Counted from the stretch's first letter, positions 1 through 9,224 are shown. The stretch: DNA of 64,000 nucleotides from JARRNE01 sp963824085 (GCA_963824085.1 CAWGNT010000010.1:1-64000), one strand, 5' to 3'. Numbers and translations: made by a program. Notes: a model not told the origin generated them from the sequence alone.

Positions 1-709
1 TCTCGACCCGCTCCTGACGCTCCCGGGCGGCCCGCTCACGCGCCGCTTGTTGGCGCCGCGTCACGGCACCGGGGTCTTCCTCTCGCTGCTGCTTGAGGGC
101 CTGGACTTGCGCGCGCGCCTCCTCCAGGCAACGCTCCAGGCTCTCCCCGCGCCGAAACGAGGCCGCTCCGGCACTGCCGCGTACCCGCATCCCGTCCTGC
201 GCTACCCGCTTGAGCGTGACCGCCCCAGCCGCCATCAAGGCCGCGACGCTGTCGGTCAGCAACCCATCGAGCGCCTCGGTGTGCGCAGTGCGGAAATCCG
301 ACAGGGTGTGGTAGTTGACCTGCACGCCCCCGCAGATCCAGCGGTAGGCGTCGTGCGCCTGGGTCAACCGTGCCAGCTCTCGCGCCGTACCCACCCCTTC
401 GAGGGTGGCGTACAGCCACAAGGCAAACAGGATCTCCGGGGCAATCGCCTTGCGCCCACTGCCCCCTTCCACCGCTCGGATGCCGGCATACATCCGGCTC
501 AAGTCCGCCCGCTCGACGCAGTCCCAGACCAGTCGTGCCCGGTGCCCTTCGGGCAACCGGGCTTCCAGATCGCTCGGGCGCAGCTCCACTTGAGTGCGGT
601 TGGGCATCAACACCCGAGCCACGCCGGGTGCCCGGACCTTGGCTGGCAGGGCCGCCCCTTCATGATCAGCAACGTCGCCAAGCAGGCTGCCTTGAGGTTC
701 GTCCGTCAC
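1..709 (-). CDS. IS1182-type transposase, N-terminal part, runs off left edge
   Basis: The reverse strand is open from 709 to the window edge and encodes about 236 residues of a DDE transposase of the IS1182 type. The N-terminal DUF772-like domain is recognisable (VWDCVERADLSRMYAGIRAV, then ILFALWLYATLEGVGTAREL and YHTLSDFRTAH), followed by a basic, glutamine- and glutamate-rich linker (EEARAQVQALKQQREEDPG) typical of the family. The catalytic core lies beyond the window. I chose the GTG at 707-709 because the frame is open and homologous-looking from there (AKVRAPGVARVLMPNR); the ATG at 605-607 is an alternative. The element abuts the 3' side of the broken SulP gene and probably truncated it. 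Its terminal repeat on this side could not be fixed because the other end is not visible. Confidence 0.8.
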   Translation of the reverse strand, partial: MTDEPQGSLLGDVADHEGAALPAKVRAPGVARVLMPNRTQVELRPSDLEARLPEGHRARLVWDCVERADLSRMYAGIRAVEGGSGRKAIAPEILFALWLYATLEGVGTARELARLTQAHDAYRWICGGVQVNYHTLSDFRTAHTEALDGLLTDSVAALMAAGAVTLKRVAQDGMRVRGSAGAASFRRGESLERCLEEARAQVQALKQQREEDPGAVTRRQQAARERAARERQERVE

Positions 710-769
710 CGCGATGATCGCCCTCGCATTTCAATGGAACCATTCTACAGAGTTCCTCTGCCGAACCCG

Positions 770-1193
770 CCGGACGACAGGTTTTTTCACAGCCTCTGAC
801 AGGAAGTTGACGACGACCCCGAGCCGAAGGAGCCCCAGGGCCAGGCGCAGCGCGCCGACCATCAGGGGCAGCATCACGGACAGCTCGATGAACTTTGGGC
901 TGCCGAACGTCGCGAACGAAATGAGCGCCGCCGCGGACATCAGAGAGAGCATTGCGACCGGCCCGGTATGGAGCTGGCTCAGAGAGCCCCAGAGGGAGGC
1001 GATGACGACCGGTACCAGGGACGCGTATAGGCCCGTACACCACAGGCAGTCCCGCGAGCTGGGCATAGGCCATGCTCTGGGGTACCAGGATCAGGGCCAC
1101 GGTTACGCCAGAAATCAGGTCCCCGCGCATTTGCTCCCTGGGCAAGGGGAACCAGTCCAGGAACGGAAATAGCTTGCTTGCGACTCGCTTCAC
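770..1193 (-). pseudogene. SulP-family anion permease remnant
   Basis: This is the first ~140 codons of a SulP (sulfate/bicarbonate) membrane permease. From a GTG at 1191-1193 the protein reads KLFPFLDWFPLPREQMRGDL and ISGVTVALILVPQSMAYAQL, the classic SulP start and first membrane segment. Near 1035 the frame changes, and the next segments continue in another frame (LYASLVPVVIASLWGSLSQL, TGPVAMLSLMSAAAL, LRLALGLLRLGVVVNFLSEA). Homology stops around 770-790, where the IS1182-type element begins. About three quarters of the permease and the whole STAS domain are missing, so the gene is dead by both frameshift and truncation. Confidence 0.85.
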
Positions 1194-1929
1194 GCATGCA
1201 CCTCGGATAGAAATCAGGACCGGCAGCCGGTAGACTCTCCACCGCACGGCGCGTCCTGCGGTGTTCCGCCGCACCGGGTGGGGTTGCGAAGCATAGCGCC
1301 CAGGGGAGGATTCCGACGCTCCCGGAACCGCGCCACGACTCGGTCCAGCGAAGGAGTGGATGCGGGTCAGGGGCCTGAGAATATGGCTCCTTTTCCCCTT
1401 TTCCCACTGAGAACACAAAAAATCGGGGGCTGTCGCCGCCCAGCACGACTCTGAGCTGATAGGTGTCGGGCATGATCGCATCCTGACGGTGTGGACCTGC
1501 GCAAACGGAATGTGTCAATGGAAATGAGACCCCGGCGTGTCGAAATTAGAGTTCCTCGCTTGGCTCCTCGGGTTTTGCTTTGTCCGCGGCGGGCGGGTTG
1601 ATCCAGACCGCGGTGGGCGGGCGCTGGGGCTGTGGGTGTCGGCCTTTGAATCGGGCTGGGTTGGCCATGCATCTCAAGACCCAGTGTTTCGGGCCACCGA
1701 TGCCTGCTGAAGTCCGCTTTTGGCTCGGTGAGCTTGAAGGGGCCCCATTCCATTGAGTCCCCCATTCACAAGAAGAAAAGGGGACACCGGCGCTCCATCC
1801 GAGATCGCCGCCGCCCCCCGTCGACTGCCCGCAGCGACAAAAATTTACATGTATCCCGAGCCTGCGCCTTCATTGAAAGACCACCACCTTCGCGTATGAG
1901 GTCTTCGCGGACGGCCCCATCCGTTGGCG
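1194..1929. other. Gene-free stretch
   Basis: I see no credible coding sequence here. The open frames have no recognisable protein and no ribosome-binding site. The DNA is GC-rich with short direct runs of GGGCGGGCGG type. Confidence 0.5.
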
Positions 1930-2117
1930 CGGCACCCTCGGCCGTCGCTCCCGGCGCGGCTCTGCATCCCCCGTCCCAGCGGGCATCGCGGCGAAGGCAT
2001 CTCGCGACTCGCTCGGAGGCCGCGGAAGCCGCGCCGAGGGCTGGGCTTCCACGAGACTGGGTTACCCGTCGTTTTGGCCATGTATCTCAGGACTCGTGCG
2101 TCTGAGGAACAGCCTCG
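1930..2117. repeat. Dispersed intergenic repeat, copy A
   Basis: The stretch CTCGCTCGGAGGCCGCGGAA, then GCGCCGAGGGC and, about 50 bases on, GTCTGAGGAACAGCCTCGCTA recurs in diverged form at 9250-9356 (CTCGCTCGGGGGCCGGGGAA, GCGCCGAGGGC, GTCTGAGGCATGGCCTCGCTA). Both copies sit between genes and are partly self-complementary, as expected of a REP/BIME-like element. Confidence 0.55.
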
Positions 2118-2711
2118 CTAGGGGCGGTCTCGATACAGGCCGACCTCCGCCACGCAGAGCTCGGCGGTGAAGGCACGGCCGATGGCCACCAGTCCGAGGC
2201 TGCGCAGGTGTCCCGCATCGAGGGGCAGATCGATGCGATGGGGCTCGAAGCTGCCAAAGGGCAGCCGGATCTCCCGCCATTCGGGGCCTGCTTCGAACGT
2301 GCGGCGATATGACTGCCAGGGCAGGCGCAGGTCCGCCGTCTTCAGATGCAGGTTGTACGACTCAGCGTTGCCGCGAACAAGGATGCGGACCCCGGTATAG
2401 GCGCTGGCATCGAGGTCGCCCGCTGGAGCCAGATCCAGGGCGGCCTGGACGAAGCCGCCATTGTTCTCCATCCGTACTTCGCCCTGTAGGCACAGGGCGC
2501 GGCGCCCATCGATCTGCCCCAAGGACAGGCTCCCGGCGGAGACTCCCCCCATGACTCCATCGGTCACCAGGCGCCAGGGGGTACCGAGACGGGAGGGACC
2601 ATCCGCATTCGCGAAGTCATCGATCAGCAGGGTATCGGCAGCGGACGTGCTCACCATGAGGGCACCCAGAATCGCAAAGAGCCACTGTGCTGGGAATCGC
2701 TGAGATGACAT
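2118..2711 (-). CDS. CIA30-like secreted protein
   Basis: A 197-residue protein with an N-terminal signal peptide (hydrophobic LFAILGALMVSTSAA, cleavage near AA-DTL). The mature part matches the CIA30 (complex I intermediate-associated protein 30)/galactose-binding-like fold: LIDDFANADGPSRLGTPWRL, then VTDGVMGGVSAGSL, the most conserved block of the family, and the C-terminal LPFGSFEPHRIDLPLDAGHL and SLGLVAIGRAFTAELCVAEV. In bacteria such proteins are of unknown function and are not known complex I factors. It starts four bases after the ubiG stop on the same strand, so the two are very probably co-transcribed. The start ATG at 2709-2711 is the only good one. Confidence 0.8.
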   Translation of the reverse strand: MSSQRFPAQWLFAILGALMVSTSAADTLLIDDFANADGPSRLGTPWRLVTDGVMGGVSAGSLSLGQIDGRRALCLQGEVRMENNGGFVQAALDLAPAGDLDASAYTGVRILVRGNAESYNLHLKTADLRLPWQSYRRTFEAGPEWREIRLPFGSFEPHRIDLPLDAGHLRSLGLVAIGRAFTAELCVAEVGLYRDRP

Positions 2712-2715
2712 GGGC

Positions 2716-3468
2716 TCACACCGAGCCCTTCTTTAGAACCATCATGTCGTTGACTCCCGTGTAGCCGGTGTAGTGGAAGCTGCGGTCGAACGGGTTGATG
2801 CGCACGCCGGTGCGATGCGAGAGGATGAATTGGGCGCCGAGGCCCGCGATCACTTCGTCCGGCTTCACGAGTTTCCGCCAGTGGTGCGTGCTCTTCGGAA
2901 GCCAGCCCAGCACGTATTCTGCGCCGAAGATGGCGATGATGAGCGTCGCCAAGGTACGGTTGATCGTTGCCACCACCATGACACCGCCCGGTCGGACCAG
3001 CTTGCCGCAGGTCGATAAGAACTCCAGTGGGTCGTCGACGTGCTCCACGACCTCCATGTTGAGTACGGCATCGAATTGTTCACCGCTGGCCGCCAGCGCC
3101 TCGGCCGTGGTCAGCCGATAATCCAGATCCAGGCCACTCCACTGCGCGTGAATCTGTGCGACCCGTATGTTCTTTTTTGTGACATCGACGCCCGTGACTT
3201 GCGCGCCCAGGCGCGCGAGGGACTCGCTCAGAATCCCGCCGCCGCAGCCGATGTCCAGCAACCGCAGGCCCTCCAGGGGACGCTCGGCGTCTGGATCGGT
3301 TCCGAAGGCGTGACTGAGGCGCTCGCGCACATAACCGATACGGAATGTGTTGAGCCGATGCAGAGTCCAGAACGGCCCCTTGGTATCCCACCAGCGGTGG
3401 GCGACCTTCTCGAAGTAGGCGACCTCGTTGGGATCGATGCTCGGGGCATGGAGCGGCGTAGTCGTCAT
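2716..3468 (-). CDS. ubiG: Ubiquinone biosynthesis O-methyltransferase UbiG
   Basis: A 250-residue class I SAM-dependent methyltransferase that performs both O-methylations of the ubiquinone ring (2-polyprenyl-6-hydroxyphenol and 3-demethylubiquinol). Visible are the family N-terminus (DPNEVAYFEKVAHRWWDTKG), the SAM-binding motif I LLDIGCGGGILSESLARLGA followed by VTGVDVTKKN, motif II FDAVLNMEVVEHVDDP and the C-terminal LPKSTHHWRKLVKPDE. The ATG at 3466-3468 is preferred to an upstream in-frame ATG at 3538, because the family begins at about this point and the extra 24 residues are unconserved. Its presence implies ubiquinone-based respiration. The CIA30-like gene follows immediately. Confidence 0.95.
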   Translation of the reverse strand: MTTTPLHAPSIDPNEVAYFEKVAHRWWDTKGPFWTLHRLNTFRIGYVRERLSHAFGTDPDAERPLEGLRLLDIGCGGGILSESLARLGAQVTGVDVTKKNIRVAQIHAQWSGLDLDYRLTTAEALAASGEQFDAVLNMEVVEHVDDPLEFLSTCGKLVRPGGVMVVATINRTLATLIIAIFGAEYVLGWLPKSTHHWRKLVKPDEVIAGLGAQFILSHRTGVRINPFDRSFHYTGYTGVNDMMVLKKGSV

Positions 3469-3740
3469 CGTGGGCAAGTACTTACGGTTCTTCGTCGTTG
3501 CCCGACAGGTGGTTACAGCGTTCGGTTTATGCAACCGCACTGTCTTCCCCGTTTAAGGTGCCGAAGTTGCTTGCGGCTCTGGGGCTCCTTGGGCGACCCT
3601 CACCTCGGCCGCCACTCTCGGCGCATCAAATTCCTAACCAGGGTCGCGGCGCCGAACAATGCGTCTCCTGGCAGCCGCGTAAATGTTGATGGTCGTCTGA
3701 TGGCCCCCCATCGGATCGACGGCTTACCGAGAACCCCGCT

Positions 3741-4907
3741 ATGAACCGACATGCACGCCTCCTCGCCCTTGGATTGCTTTGTGCGACGACGACCGGTTGC
3801 GAGGCCCAGACCGGGCCGGTGCCGATCAGCGGGGACGTCCCCGAGGCCAAGGGTTGGCGTACCGAGGTCGTCGTCGATGGTCTGAGTCACCCCTGGTCCA
3901 TCGCCTGGCTTCCGGACGGCTCGGCCCTGGTGACGGAGCGCGACGGGCGTTTGCGTCGGATCCGCGACGGCAAGCTCGACCCGGTGCCCATTTCCGGCTT
4001 GCCGCCGGTGCTTGTGACGGGCCAAGGCGGCCTGCTCGACGTCTCGCTGCATCCGGATTTCGCGCAGAACGGGCTCGTCTACCTGACCCTCGCCACCGGC
4101 AGCCGCGATGCCAACCGTACGACCCTGGCCCGGGGGCGCCTGGACGGCCTGGCCCTGCGGGACACGCAGATCATCTTCCAAAACGCCGACCCCAAGACCG
4201 ATGGCCAGCATTTCGGCTCGAGAATGGTATGGCTGCCGGACAAGAGCCTGCTGATCAGCATCGGTGACGGCGGGAATCCGCCGGTCAGCTTCAAAGGGGA
4301 GAACATCCGCAACCAGGCCCAGAACCCGGGGACCCATTTCGGCAAGATCCTGCGGTTGAACGACGACGGCACCCCCCATCCGGGCAACCCGTTTACGGGC
4401 CGCGCCGGCGCCAGACCCGAGATCTGGACCATGGGTCATCGCAATATTCAGGGCCTGACCCGCGATCCGGTGAGCGGGCGCATCTGGGCCAACGAGCACG
4501 GGGCTCGGGGTGGCGACGAGCTCAACGTGATCGAGGGCGGCAACAACTACGGGTGGCCGGAGGTGACCTACAGCAACGAGTACTGGGGGCCGAAGGTCTC
4601 CGGCGAGACCAGCCGCCCGGGCATCGCCGATCCCAAACTGGTCTGGACGCCGTCCAAGGCCCCGAGCGGGCTGACCTTCTACACTGGCGACGTCTATCCG
4701 CGTTGGAAAGGCAACCTGTTCAGCGGCGCGCTCAAGTTCCAGCAGATCCGCCGCATCGTGCTGGACGGTACCCGAGTGGTTGGCGAGGAGAAGCTGACCA
4801 TCGGCCAGCGGGTACGCGATGTGCGCCAGGGGCCTGATGGGTACCTGTATGTGCTGACGGACGAGGACGATGGGGCCGTGCTGCGTATCCTCCCGGTGGA
4901 CGATTGA
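3741..4907 (+). CDS. PQQ-dependent soluble aldose sugar dehydrogenase (YliI-like) lipoprotein
   Basis: A 388-residue six-bladed beta-propeller of the GSDH/YliI family. The start has a lipoprotein-type signal (LLALGLLCATTTGC, lipid-modified Cys near residue 20), so it should be anchored in the periplasm. Family blocks are clear: LSHPWSIAWLPDGSALVTER, GQGGLLDVSLHPDF, the active-site region HFGSRMVWLPDKSLLISIGD, GHRNIQGL, WANEHGARGGDELNVIEGG and NNYGWPEV. The catalytic His and the PQQ-contact residues of the family appear present. The family oxidises aldose sugars with PQQ as cofactor; no PQQ biosynthesis genes are in the window. It stands alone between oppositely oriented genes. Confidence 0.9.
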   Translation: MNRHARLLALGLLCATTTGCEAQTGPVPISGDVPEAKGWRTEVVVDGLSHPWSIAWLPDGSALVTERDGRLRRIRDGKLDPVPISGLPPVLVTGQGGLLDVSLHPDFAQNGLVYLTLATGSRDANRTTLARGRLDGLALRDTQIIFQNADPKTDGQHFGSRMVWLPDKSLLISIGDGGNPPVSFKGENIRNQAQNPGTHFGKILRLNDDGTPHPGNPFTGRAGARPEIWTMGHRNIQGLTRDPVSGRIWANEHGARGGDELNVIEGGNNYGWPEVTYSNEYWGPKVSGETSRPGIADPKLVWTPSKAPSGLTFYTGDVYPRWKGNLFSGALKFQQIRRIVLDGTRVVGEEKLTIGQRVRDVRQGPDGYLYVLTDEDDGAVLRILPVDD

Positions 4908-4957
4908 GGCAGACTTTGGCGCTGGCCTCCTTCAGCGGAAGTGGCTGAAGTGATCGC

Positions 4958-5410
4958 CTAGGCCGAGATGCGCCATTCGACGATCTGCTGGAAGCGGCTG
5001 ACTAGCTGGTACGAACTGACCTTCACGCGGACGATGGCGCAGGAAGGAGAGTCCGCAAACGCTGCCAGATAGGGGTGGCGGGCGAGAAACAATCCCAGCA
5101 GGGGGGCACCGGCGTCGCGGTCTAGCTCCTGTGCCTCCCCAATCGCGGTGACCACCACGGAATCCTCTGTGTCGGAGCCCTTGTTCTCGCGGTCGTCGAT
5201 CAGCAGGGCGACCCGGGGGTTGGACCGGAGGTTGGCGTACTTGCGTGTGGTCTGCTCGGTCAGGACAACCAGGTGCCGCAGGTCCTCGGTTGCGGCGAAA
5301 GCCATCAGGCTCGCGAAGGGTTGCCCGTGGTCATCGGTCGCCAGCACGGCGAAGCGTTGGGACTGAAGCAGCACCCTCAGGGCTGGCCGGATGTCGATTT
5401 CGTTGATCAT
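4958..5410 (-). CDS. Pyridoxamine 5'-phosphate oxidase-fold protein
   Basis: About 150 residues with the split-barrel flavin-binding fold of the PNPOx family: LRVLLQSQRFAVLATDDHGQ, PFASLMAFAATEDLRHLVVL, TTRKYANLRSNPRVALLIDD. The last is the canonical strand pair that holds FMN or F420-like cofactors. The true vitamin B6 oxidase is longer, with a C-terminal dimerisation domain that is absent here, so it is more likely a general flavin reductase-like or heme-utilisation-like protein of unknown substrate. The ATG at 5408-5410 (MINEIDIRPAL) fits the family start better than the in-frame ATG at 5482. Confidence 0.8.
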   Translation of the reverse strand: MINEIDIRPALRVLLQSQRFAVLATDDHGQPFASLMAFAATEDLRHLVVLTEQTTRKYANLRSNPRVALLIDDRENKGSDTEDSVVVTAIGEAQELDRDAGAPLLGLFLARHPYLAAFADSPSCAIVRVKVSSYQLVSRFQQIVEWRISA

Positions 5411-5564
5411 CTCGCCTCTGTCGGAAACCCTCGGGCCTGTGGTGCGTTGTCCATCGTCGGGCAAACGGGCGAGGGGGTGCAATCGCCGGTCGCGATGCTA
5501 GGCTCCTCATCGAACCCGAGACCGCAGGTCGGCAGACGGTTGGCCGAGCTGCCGGAGTGCTGTG

Positions 5565-6779
5565 TTACTCAAACATGGTGGTGCTGACATCACAGTCGGG
5601 GAGGGCGGCTTGAAGGGCCTCGGCTCCCTGCCGGGTGACCTGGGTGCTCCACAGGATGACCTCCTGAAGGCGGGTCAGCGGCTTGAGATGCTCCAGGCCC
5701 GCATCGCCGATGCCGGTTTCCCAGAGGATGAGGGTCTCGAGCTGGCTCAGGCTCGTCAGGTGCGCGAGGCCGGCATCGGTGATCCCGGTGCGGGTGAGGT
5801 ACAGCCCCTTGAGCCCGGTCAGGCGGCCCACATCGGCGAGCCCCGCGTCGGTGATGTGCGTGCCCTTGAGGTCGAGGATCTCCAGGTTGGGCAGGGAGGC
5901 CAGCAGCTTCAGTCCCTCGTCGGTGATGTCCGTGTGGTCTAGGTGTAACTCCTGCAGGTTGGTGAGGGATTGCAGGTGGGCGAGCCCCGCATCGCCGACC
6001 CTGGTCTCCGCCAGCGAGAGAAAACGCAGGTCTTGCAGGCTGGCCAACAGGTTACCCAGCTCCCGGTCGCTGATCTGGGTGGAGAGCAGGTCCAGCTTCT
6101 GACCGCTCTGCAAGCGCGGCCATTCGAGGATGGTACTCAGCAGGCGGAGCACGTCCTGGGCGGACCGGTTTACGTCTGCCAACCCCTCGGCAATGTCGGT
6201 CCCGGGCTCGTCCGGCAGGCCGGCGGACCCCCGAATCGCCGCGCTGGTGTCGGCGATCTGCGCCAGGGATGCGCTGACCTCCCGACCCAGATTGGAGAGG
6301 AACTTGTCCTTGGTGTCATTGAGCTCCTGGAGCTCCCCGCGCGCCTTCTCCAGCGCGGCCAGGTGTTGTCGTTGCTGACAGATGAGTCCCTGAATGCGCA
6401 GGTGCGTCGCTACGCGCGCATGCACCTCGGGCTGCTTGACCGGCTTGGTGACATAGTCCACAGCACCGGCGGCAAAGCCCTGGGCCAGGTCCTCGATGTC
6501 GGTCCTGGCCGTGACGAAGATGATGGGGATCTCGCCCAGCGCCTCGTCCTGCTTGAATCGGCGGCAGGTCTCGAAGCCGTCCATCTCGGGCATCATCACG
6601 TCCAGCAGCACCAGATCCGGCAGGACGGATGCGGCGATGCGCAGGGCCTTGGCGCCGCTGGTGGCGAAGAAGATCTGGTGGCCAAGCGGTTCCAGCATCT
6701 CCCGCAGCAGATCCAGATTGGCGGTCTTGTCATCGACGATCAGGAGCTTCGCCGCGGTCACTTCGGCGGGCTTGGGCAT
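5565..6779 (-). CDS. Response regulator with degenerate kinase-like linker and leucine-rich repeats
   Basis: A 404-residue protein of unusual composition. Residues ~10-130 are a complete receiver domain: LLIVDD acidic pair, phospho-acceptor Asp near residue 60 (LVLLDVMMPEMDG), switch Thr (FVTA) and Lys (VTKPV). A coiled-coil linker (LAALEKARGELQELNDTKDK) leads into FLSNLGREVSASLAQIADTS, which resembles a histidine-kinase H-box but lacks the His. Instead of an ATPase domain, residues ~250-400 hold about six leucine-rich repeats of ~24 residues (LQELHLDHTDITDEGL, LEILDLKGTHITDAGL, LKGLYLTRTGITDAGL, LETLILWETGIGDAGL). No DNA-binding or enzymatic output domain is present, so the LRR solenoid is probably a protein-binding output. 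It is divergent from the hybrid kinase at 7042, a likely partner. Confidence 0.9.
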   Translation of the reverse strand: MPKPAEVTAAKLLIVDDKTANLDLLREMLEPLGHQIFFATSGAKALRIAASVLPDLVLLDVMMPEMDGFETCRRFKQDEALGEIPIIFVTARTDIEDLAQGFAAGAVDYVTKPVKQPEVHARVATHLRIQGLICQQRQHLAALEKARGELQELNDTKDKFLSNLGREVSASLAQIADTSAAIRGSAGLPDEPGTDIAEGLADVNRSAQDVLRLLSTILEWPRLQSGQKLDLLSTQISDRELGNLLASLQDLRFLSLAETRVGDAGLAHLQSLTNLQELHLDHTDITDEGLKLLASLPNLEILDLKGTHITDAGLADVGRLTGLKGLYLTRTGITDAGLAHLTSLSQLETLILWETGIGDAGLEHLKPLTRLQEVILWSTQVTRQGAEALQAALPDCDVSTTMFE

Positions 6780-7041
6780 GGCGTTGGTCCTCTCTTTTTG
6801 GGGCGGGCATCGGTGATGATGGCGGATGGCCGGCGGCGGGCGCGCGGCAGGTTGGAAAGGGGGGGGCCACAACATACCCAACCGAGGCCGCCGCGTGAAG
6901 CAGCAAAACCTGCTGGCGAACTTTCCTCGCCGAGGCCCCTGTTGCGGCGCCGGGCGTCGCGTAAGATGGCGGCGATAGGCCCTTCCGGACCGGCCGGCAC
7001 GACCGGCAGGTTCCGCCTACGTGGCCGAGCGATCTTGGGGG

Positions 7042-9165
7042 ATGCAGATGGGTAAGACGCGCACGGTACTCGTGGTCCTGCTGGCGGTGGTCCTTCTGCT
7101 GGGGCTCCTGTGGGATCTCAATCTGCCGCGGGGGGCTATCCACGGCACCCCCTATGTTCTGCTCATCTCTGCCAGCTACTGGCTGCCCTGGCGGTATGCA
7201 TCGGTGGTGCTGGCCGCGATTGGGACCCTGCTCACCGCCGTGGGCTACGTCTACTCGGCCGCCGAAGTCGATACGGCGACAATGCTGCTCAATGTCGGTC
7301 TCAAAGCGGCGGTGCTGTGGGTTACCGCCTTCCTGGTCCTGCGCTATCGGGCCTCGTCGCGCTGCCTGGAAGACCGCGAGCAGCGCCTGCGGGCGCTGGT
7401 GGAGACCGCGGTCGATGGGGTCATGATCATCGATGCGGCCGGGACGGTGCAGGAATACAACCCGGCCTGCGAGCGTCTGTTTGGGTATGGGGCCGACGAG
7501 GTTGTCGGCAACAACGTCAAGATGCTGATGCCGCCCCCCTACCGGGATGAGCACGACCAGTATCTGCTGCGTTACCGCGCCACGGAGGTCAAGCGCATCA
7601 TCGGCATCGGCCGCGAGGTCGAGGGAAGGCGCAAGGATGGCACGACCTTCCCGATGGAGTTGTCCGTCGGCGAGGCCCGTCCGGGCGGGCAACGGGTCTT
7701 CGTCGGCATCGTCCGCGACATCACCGAGCGCAAGTCTGCCGAGCAGTCGCTTCGCCTCGCCAAGGAGCAAGCCGAGGGCGCAAGCCGAGCGAAGTCCCTG
7801 TTCCTCGCCAACATGTCCCATGAGATCCGCACCCCCATGAACGCGGTGCTCGGCTACACCCAGCTCGTCGAAGGCGACGCGGAGCTGCCACAGAAGTACC
7901 GTCGCTCGCTCAAGGCGATCCGCGTGGCCGGCAATCACCTGCTCGGTCTCATCGACGACGTCCTCGACCTCTCGAAGATCGAGGCTGGGGCCATGGAGCT
8001 GAACGTGCGCGACTTTGACCTTGGGGATCTGACGGAGGATATCTCTGAGATGTTTCGGATGCGCTGCGGGCAGAAGGGGCTTGTCTGGAAGGCCGAGGCC
8101 CGTATCGGTCAGCGCGCGGTGTGCGGCGACGACCGCAAGTTGCGTCAGGTGCTGATCAACCTGCTGGGCAACGCCGTGAAGTTCACCGACCAGGGACAGA
8201 TCTGCCTCGAGGTGGAGCAGGACGGACGGTGTTACGCCTTCAGCGTCGCCGATACCGGCCCCGGCATCACCGCCGCGGCGCGCGAGCGCATCTTCGAGCC
8301 CTTCCAACAGGCGGAAGAGGGCGGCATTAAGGGCGGGACCGGTCTGGGGCTCGCGATCACCAAGCGCCATATCGAACTCATGGGCGGCACCCTGACCCTC
8401 GACTCGACCGCCGGCGAGGGGAGCCGTTTTTGCTTTGCGCTGGACCTGGCGCCGGCCGAGGGCGCCCTGACCTCGACCGGGGACCGGGCCCATAGGCCCC
8501 TGCATCTAGCCCATCACCAGCGGGTCCTGGCCTTGGTGGTGGACGATGTCGAGGATAACCGCGAGGTCTTGAGCGGCCTCCTCGATCAGGTCGGTGTCGA
8601 GGTGGTCATGGCGAACGACGGGGCGCAGGCGCTCGAGCGGATTGCCGAACAGCGTCCGGACATCGTCTTCATGGACGTGCGCATGCCCGTCATGGATGGG
8701 CTGACCGCCGTGCGCCACCTGCGCGAGCGCTGGCCCGAGGAGCCTATCATTTGTGTCGCCATCACTGCCTCCGGGCTGCTGCGCCAGCGGTCCGTCTACC
8801 TGGACGCCGGGTTCGACGACTTCATCGGCAAGCCTTTTCTCTTTGAAACGGTTTGGGACTGCATGGCGAGGCACCTGCACCTCGACCTCGATCAGGCCCC
8901 GGTTGGAGATGCGCTCTCAGGTGCCGCGACGCAGACCGCCCACATCGCCGCGGTGCGCCTTCCCGAGGCCCTGCGCGAACGCCTGCTGGCCGCCGCAGAG
9001 ATCAATGCCCTGACCGAGATCGAGGCCCTGATTGGTGAGCTGAAACGGCTCGACCCCGGTGCTCAGGCCTTGGCGGATGAGCTGGAGGGCCTGCTGGTGC
9101 AGTACGACACGGACGGCATCACCGCACGCGTGAGCCAGACCCAAGGCGCAGTTGGTGCCTCCTAG
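7042..9165 (+). CDS. Hybrid sensor histidine kinase (membrane, PAS, HisKA, HATPase, receiver)
   Basis: About 707 residues. The first ~110 contain three or so membrane segments (VLVVLLAVVLLLGLLW, VVLAAIGTLLTAVGYVYSA, AAVLWVTAFLVLRY). A PAS domain of FixL type follows (VDGVMIIDAAGTVQEYNPAC, NNVKMLMPPPYRDEHDQYLL). The HisKA box SHEIRTPMN puts the phospho-His near residue 259; HATPase motifs are LINLLGNAVKF, VADTGPGI and GGTGLGLAIT. A C-terminal receiver domain (LALVVDDVEDN, acceptor Asp in IVFMDVRMPVMDG near residue 544, Lys in FIGKPF) completes a phosphorelay-type hybrid. No Hpt domain is visible. Of two adjacent ATGs (7042, 7048) and a GTG at 7021, the GGGG at 7037-7040 favours the ATG at 7048 or 7042. 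Paired head-to-head with the receiver-LRR gene. Confidence 0.93.
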   Translation: MQMGKTRTVLVVLLAVVLLLGLLWDLNLPRGAIHGTPYVLLISASYWLPWRYASVVLAAIGTLLTAVGYVYSAAEVDTATMLLNVGLKAAVLWVTAFLVLRYRASSRCLEDREQRLRALVETAVDGVMIIDAAGTVQEYNPACERLFGYGADEVVGNNVKMLMPPPYRDEHDQYLLRYRATEVKRIIGIGREVEGRRKDGTTFPMELSVGEARPGGQRVFVGIVRDITERKSAEQSLRLAKEQAEGASRAKSLFLANMSHEIRTPMNAVLGYTQLVEGDAELPQKYRRSLKAIRVAGNHLLGLIDDVLDLSKIEAGAMELNVRDFDLGDLTEDISEMFRMRCGQKGLVWKAEARIGQRAVCGDDRKLRQVLINLLGNAVKFTDQGQICLEVEQDGRCYAFSVADTGPGITAAARERIFEPFQQAEEGGIKGGTGLGLAITKRHIELMGGTLTLDSTAGEGSRFCFALDLAPAEGALTSTGDRAHRPLHLAHHQRVLALVVDDVEDNREVLSGLLDQVGVEVVMANDGAQALERIAEQRPDIVFMDVRMPVMDGLTAVRHLRERWPEEPIICVAITASGLLRQRSVYLDAGFDDFIGKPFLFETVWDCMARHLHLDLDQAPVGDALSGAATQTAHIAAVRLPEALRERLLAAAEINALTEIEALIGELKRLDPGAQALADELEGLLVQYDTDGITARVSQTQGAVGAS

Positions 9166-9224
9166 GGCTCCTTGAGCGACCCTGATCTGCACAGATAAGT
9201 CAAATTGTCGAGCAGGGCTCCAGG

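Noticed and set aside
47..799. 250-codon plus-strand open frame
   Set aside because: It is the antisense shadow of the IS1182 transposase; no protein-like composition.
3600..4499. 299-codon minus-strand open frame
   Set aside because: Antisense to the sugar dehydrogenase; it arises from high GC and codon bias.
6730..8505. 591-codon minus-strand open frame
   Set aside because: Shadow of the hybrid kinase gene, whose domains are unmistakable on the plus strand.
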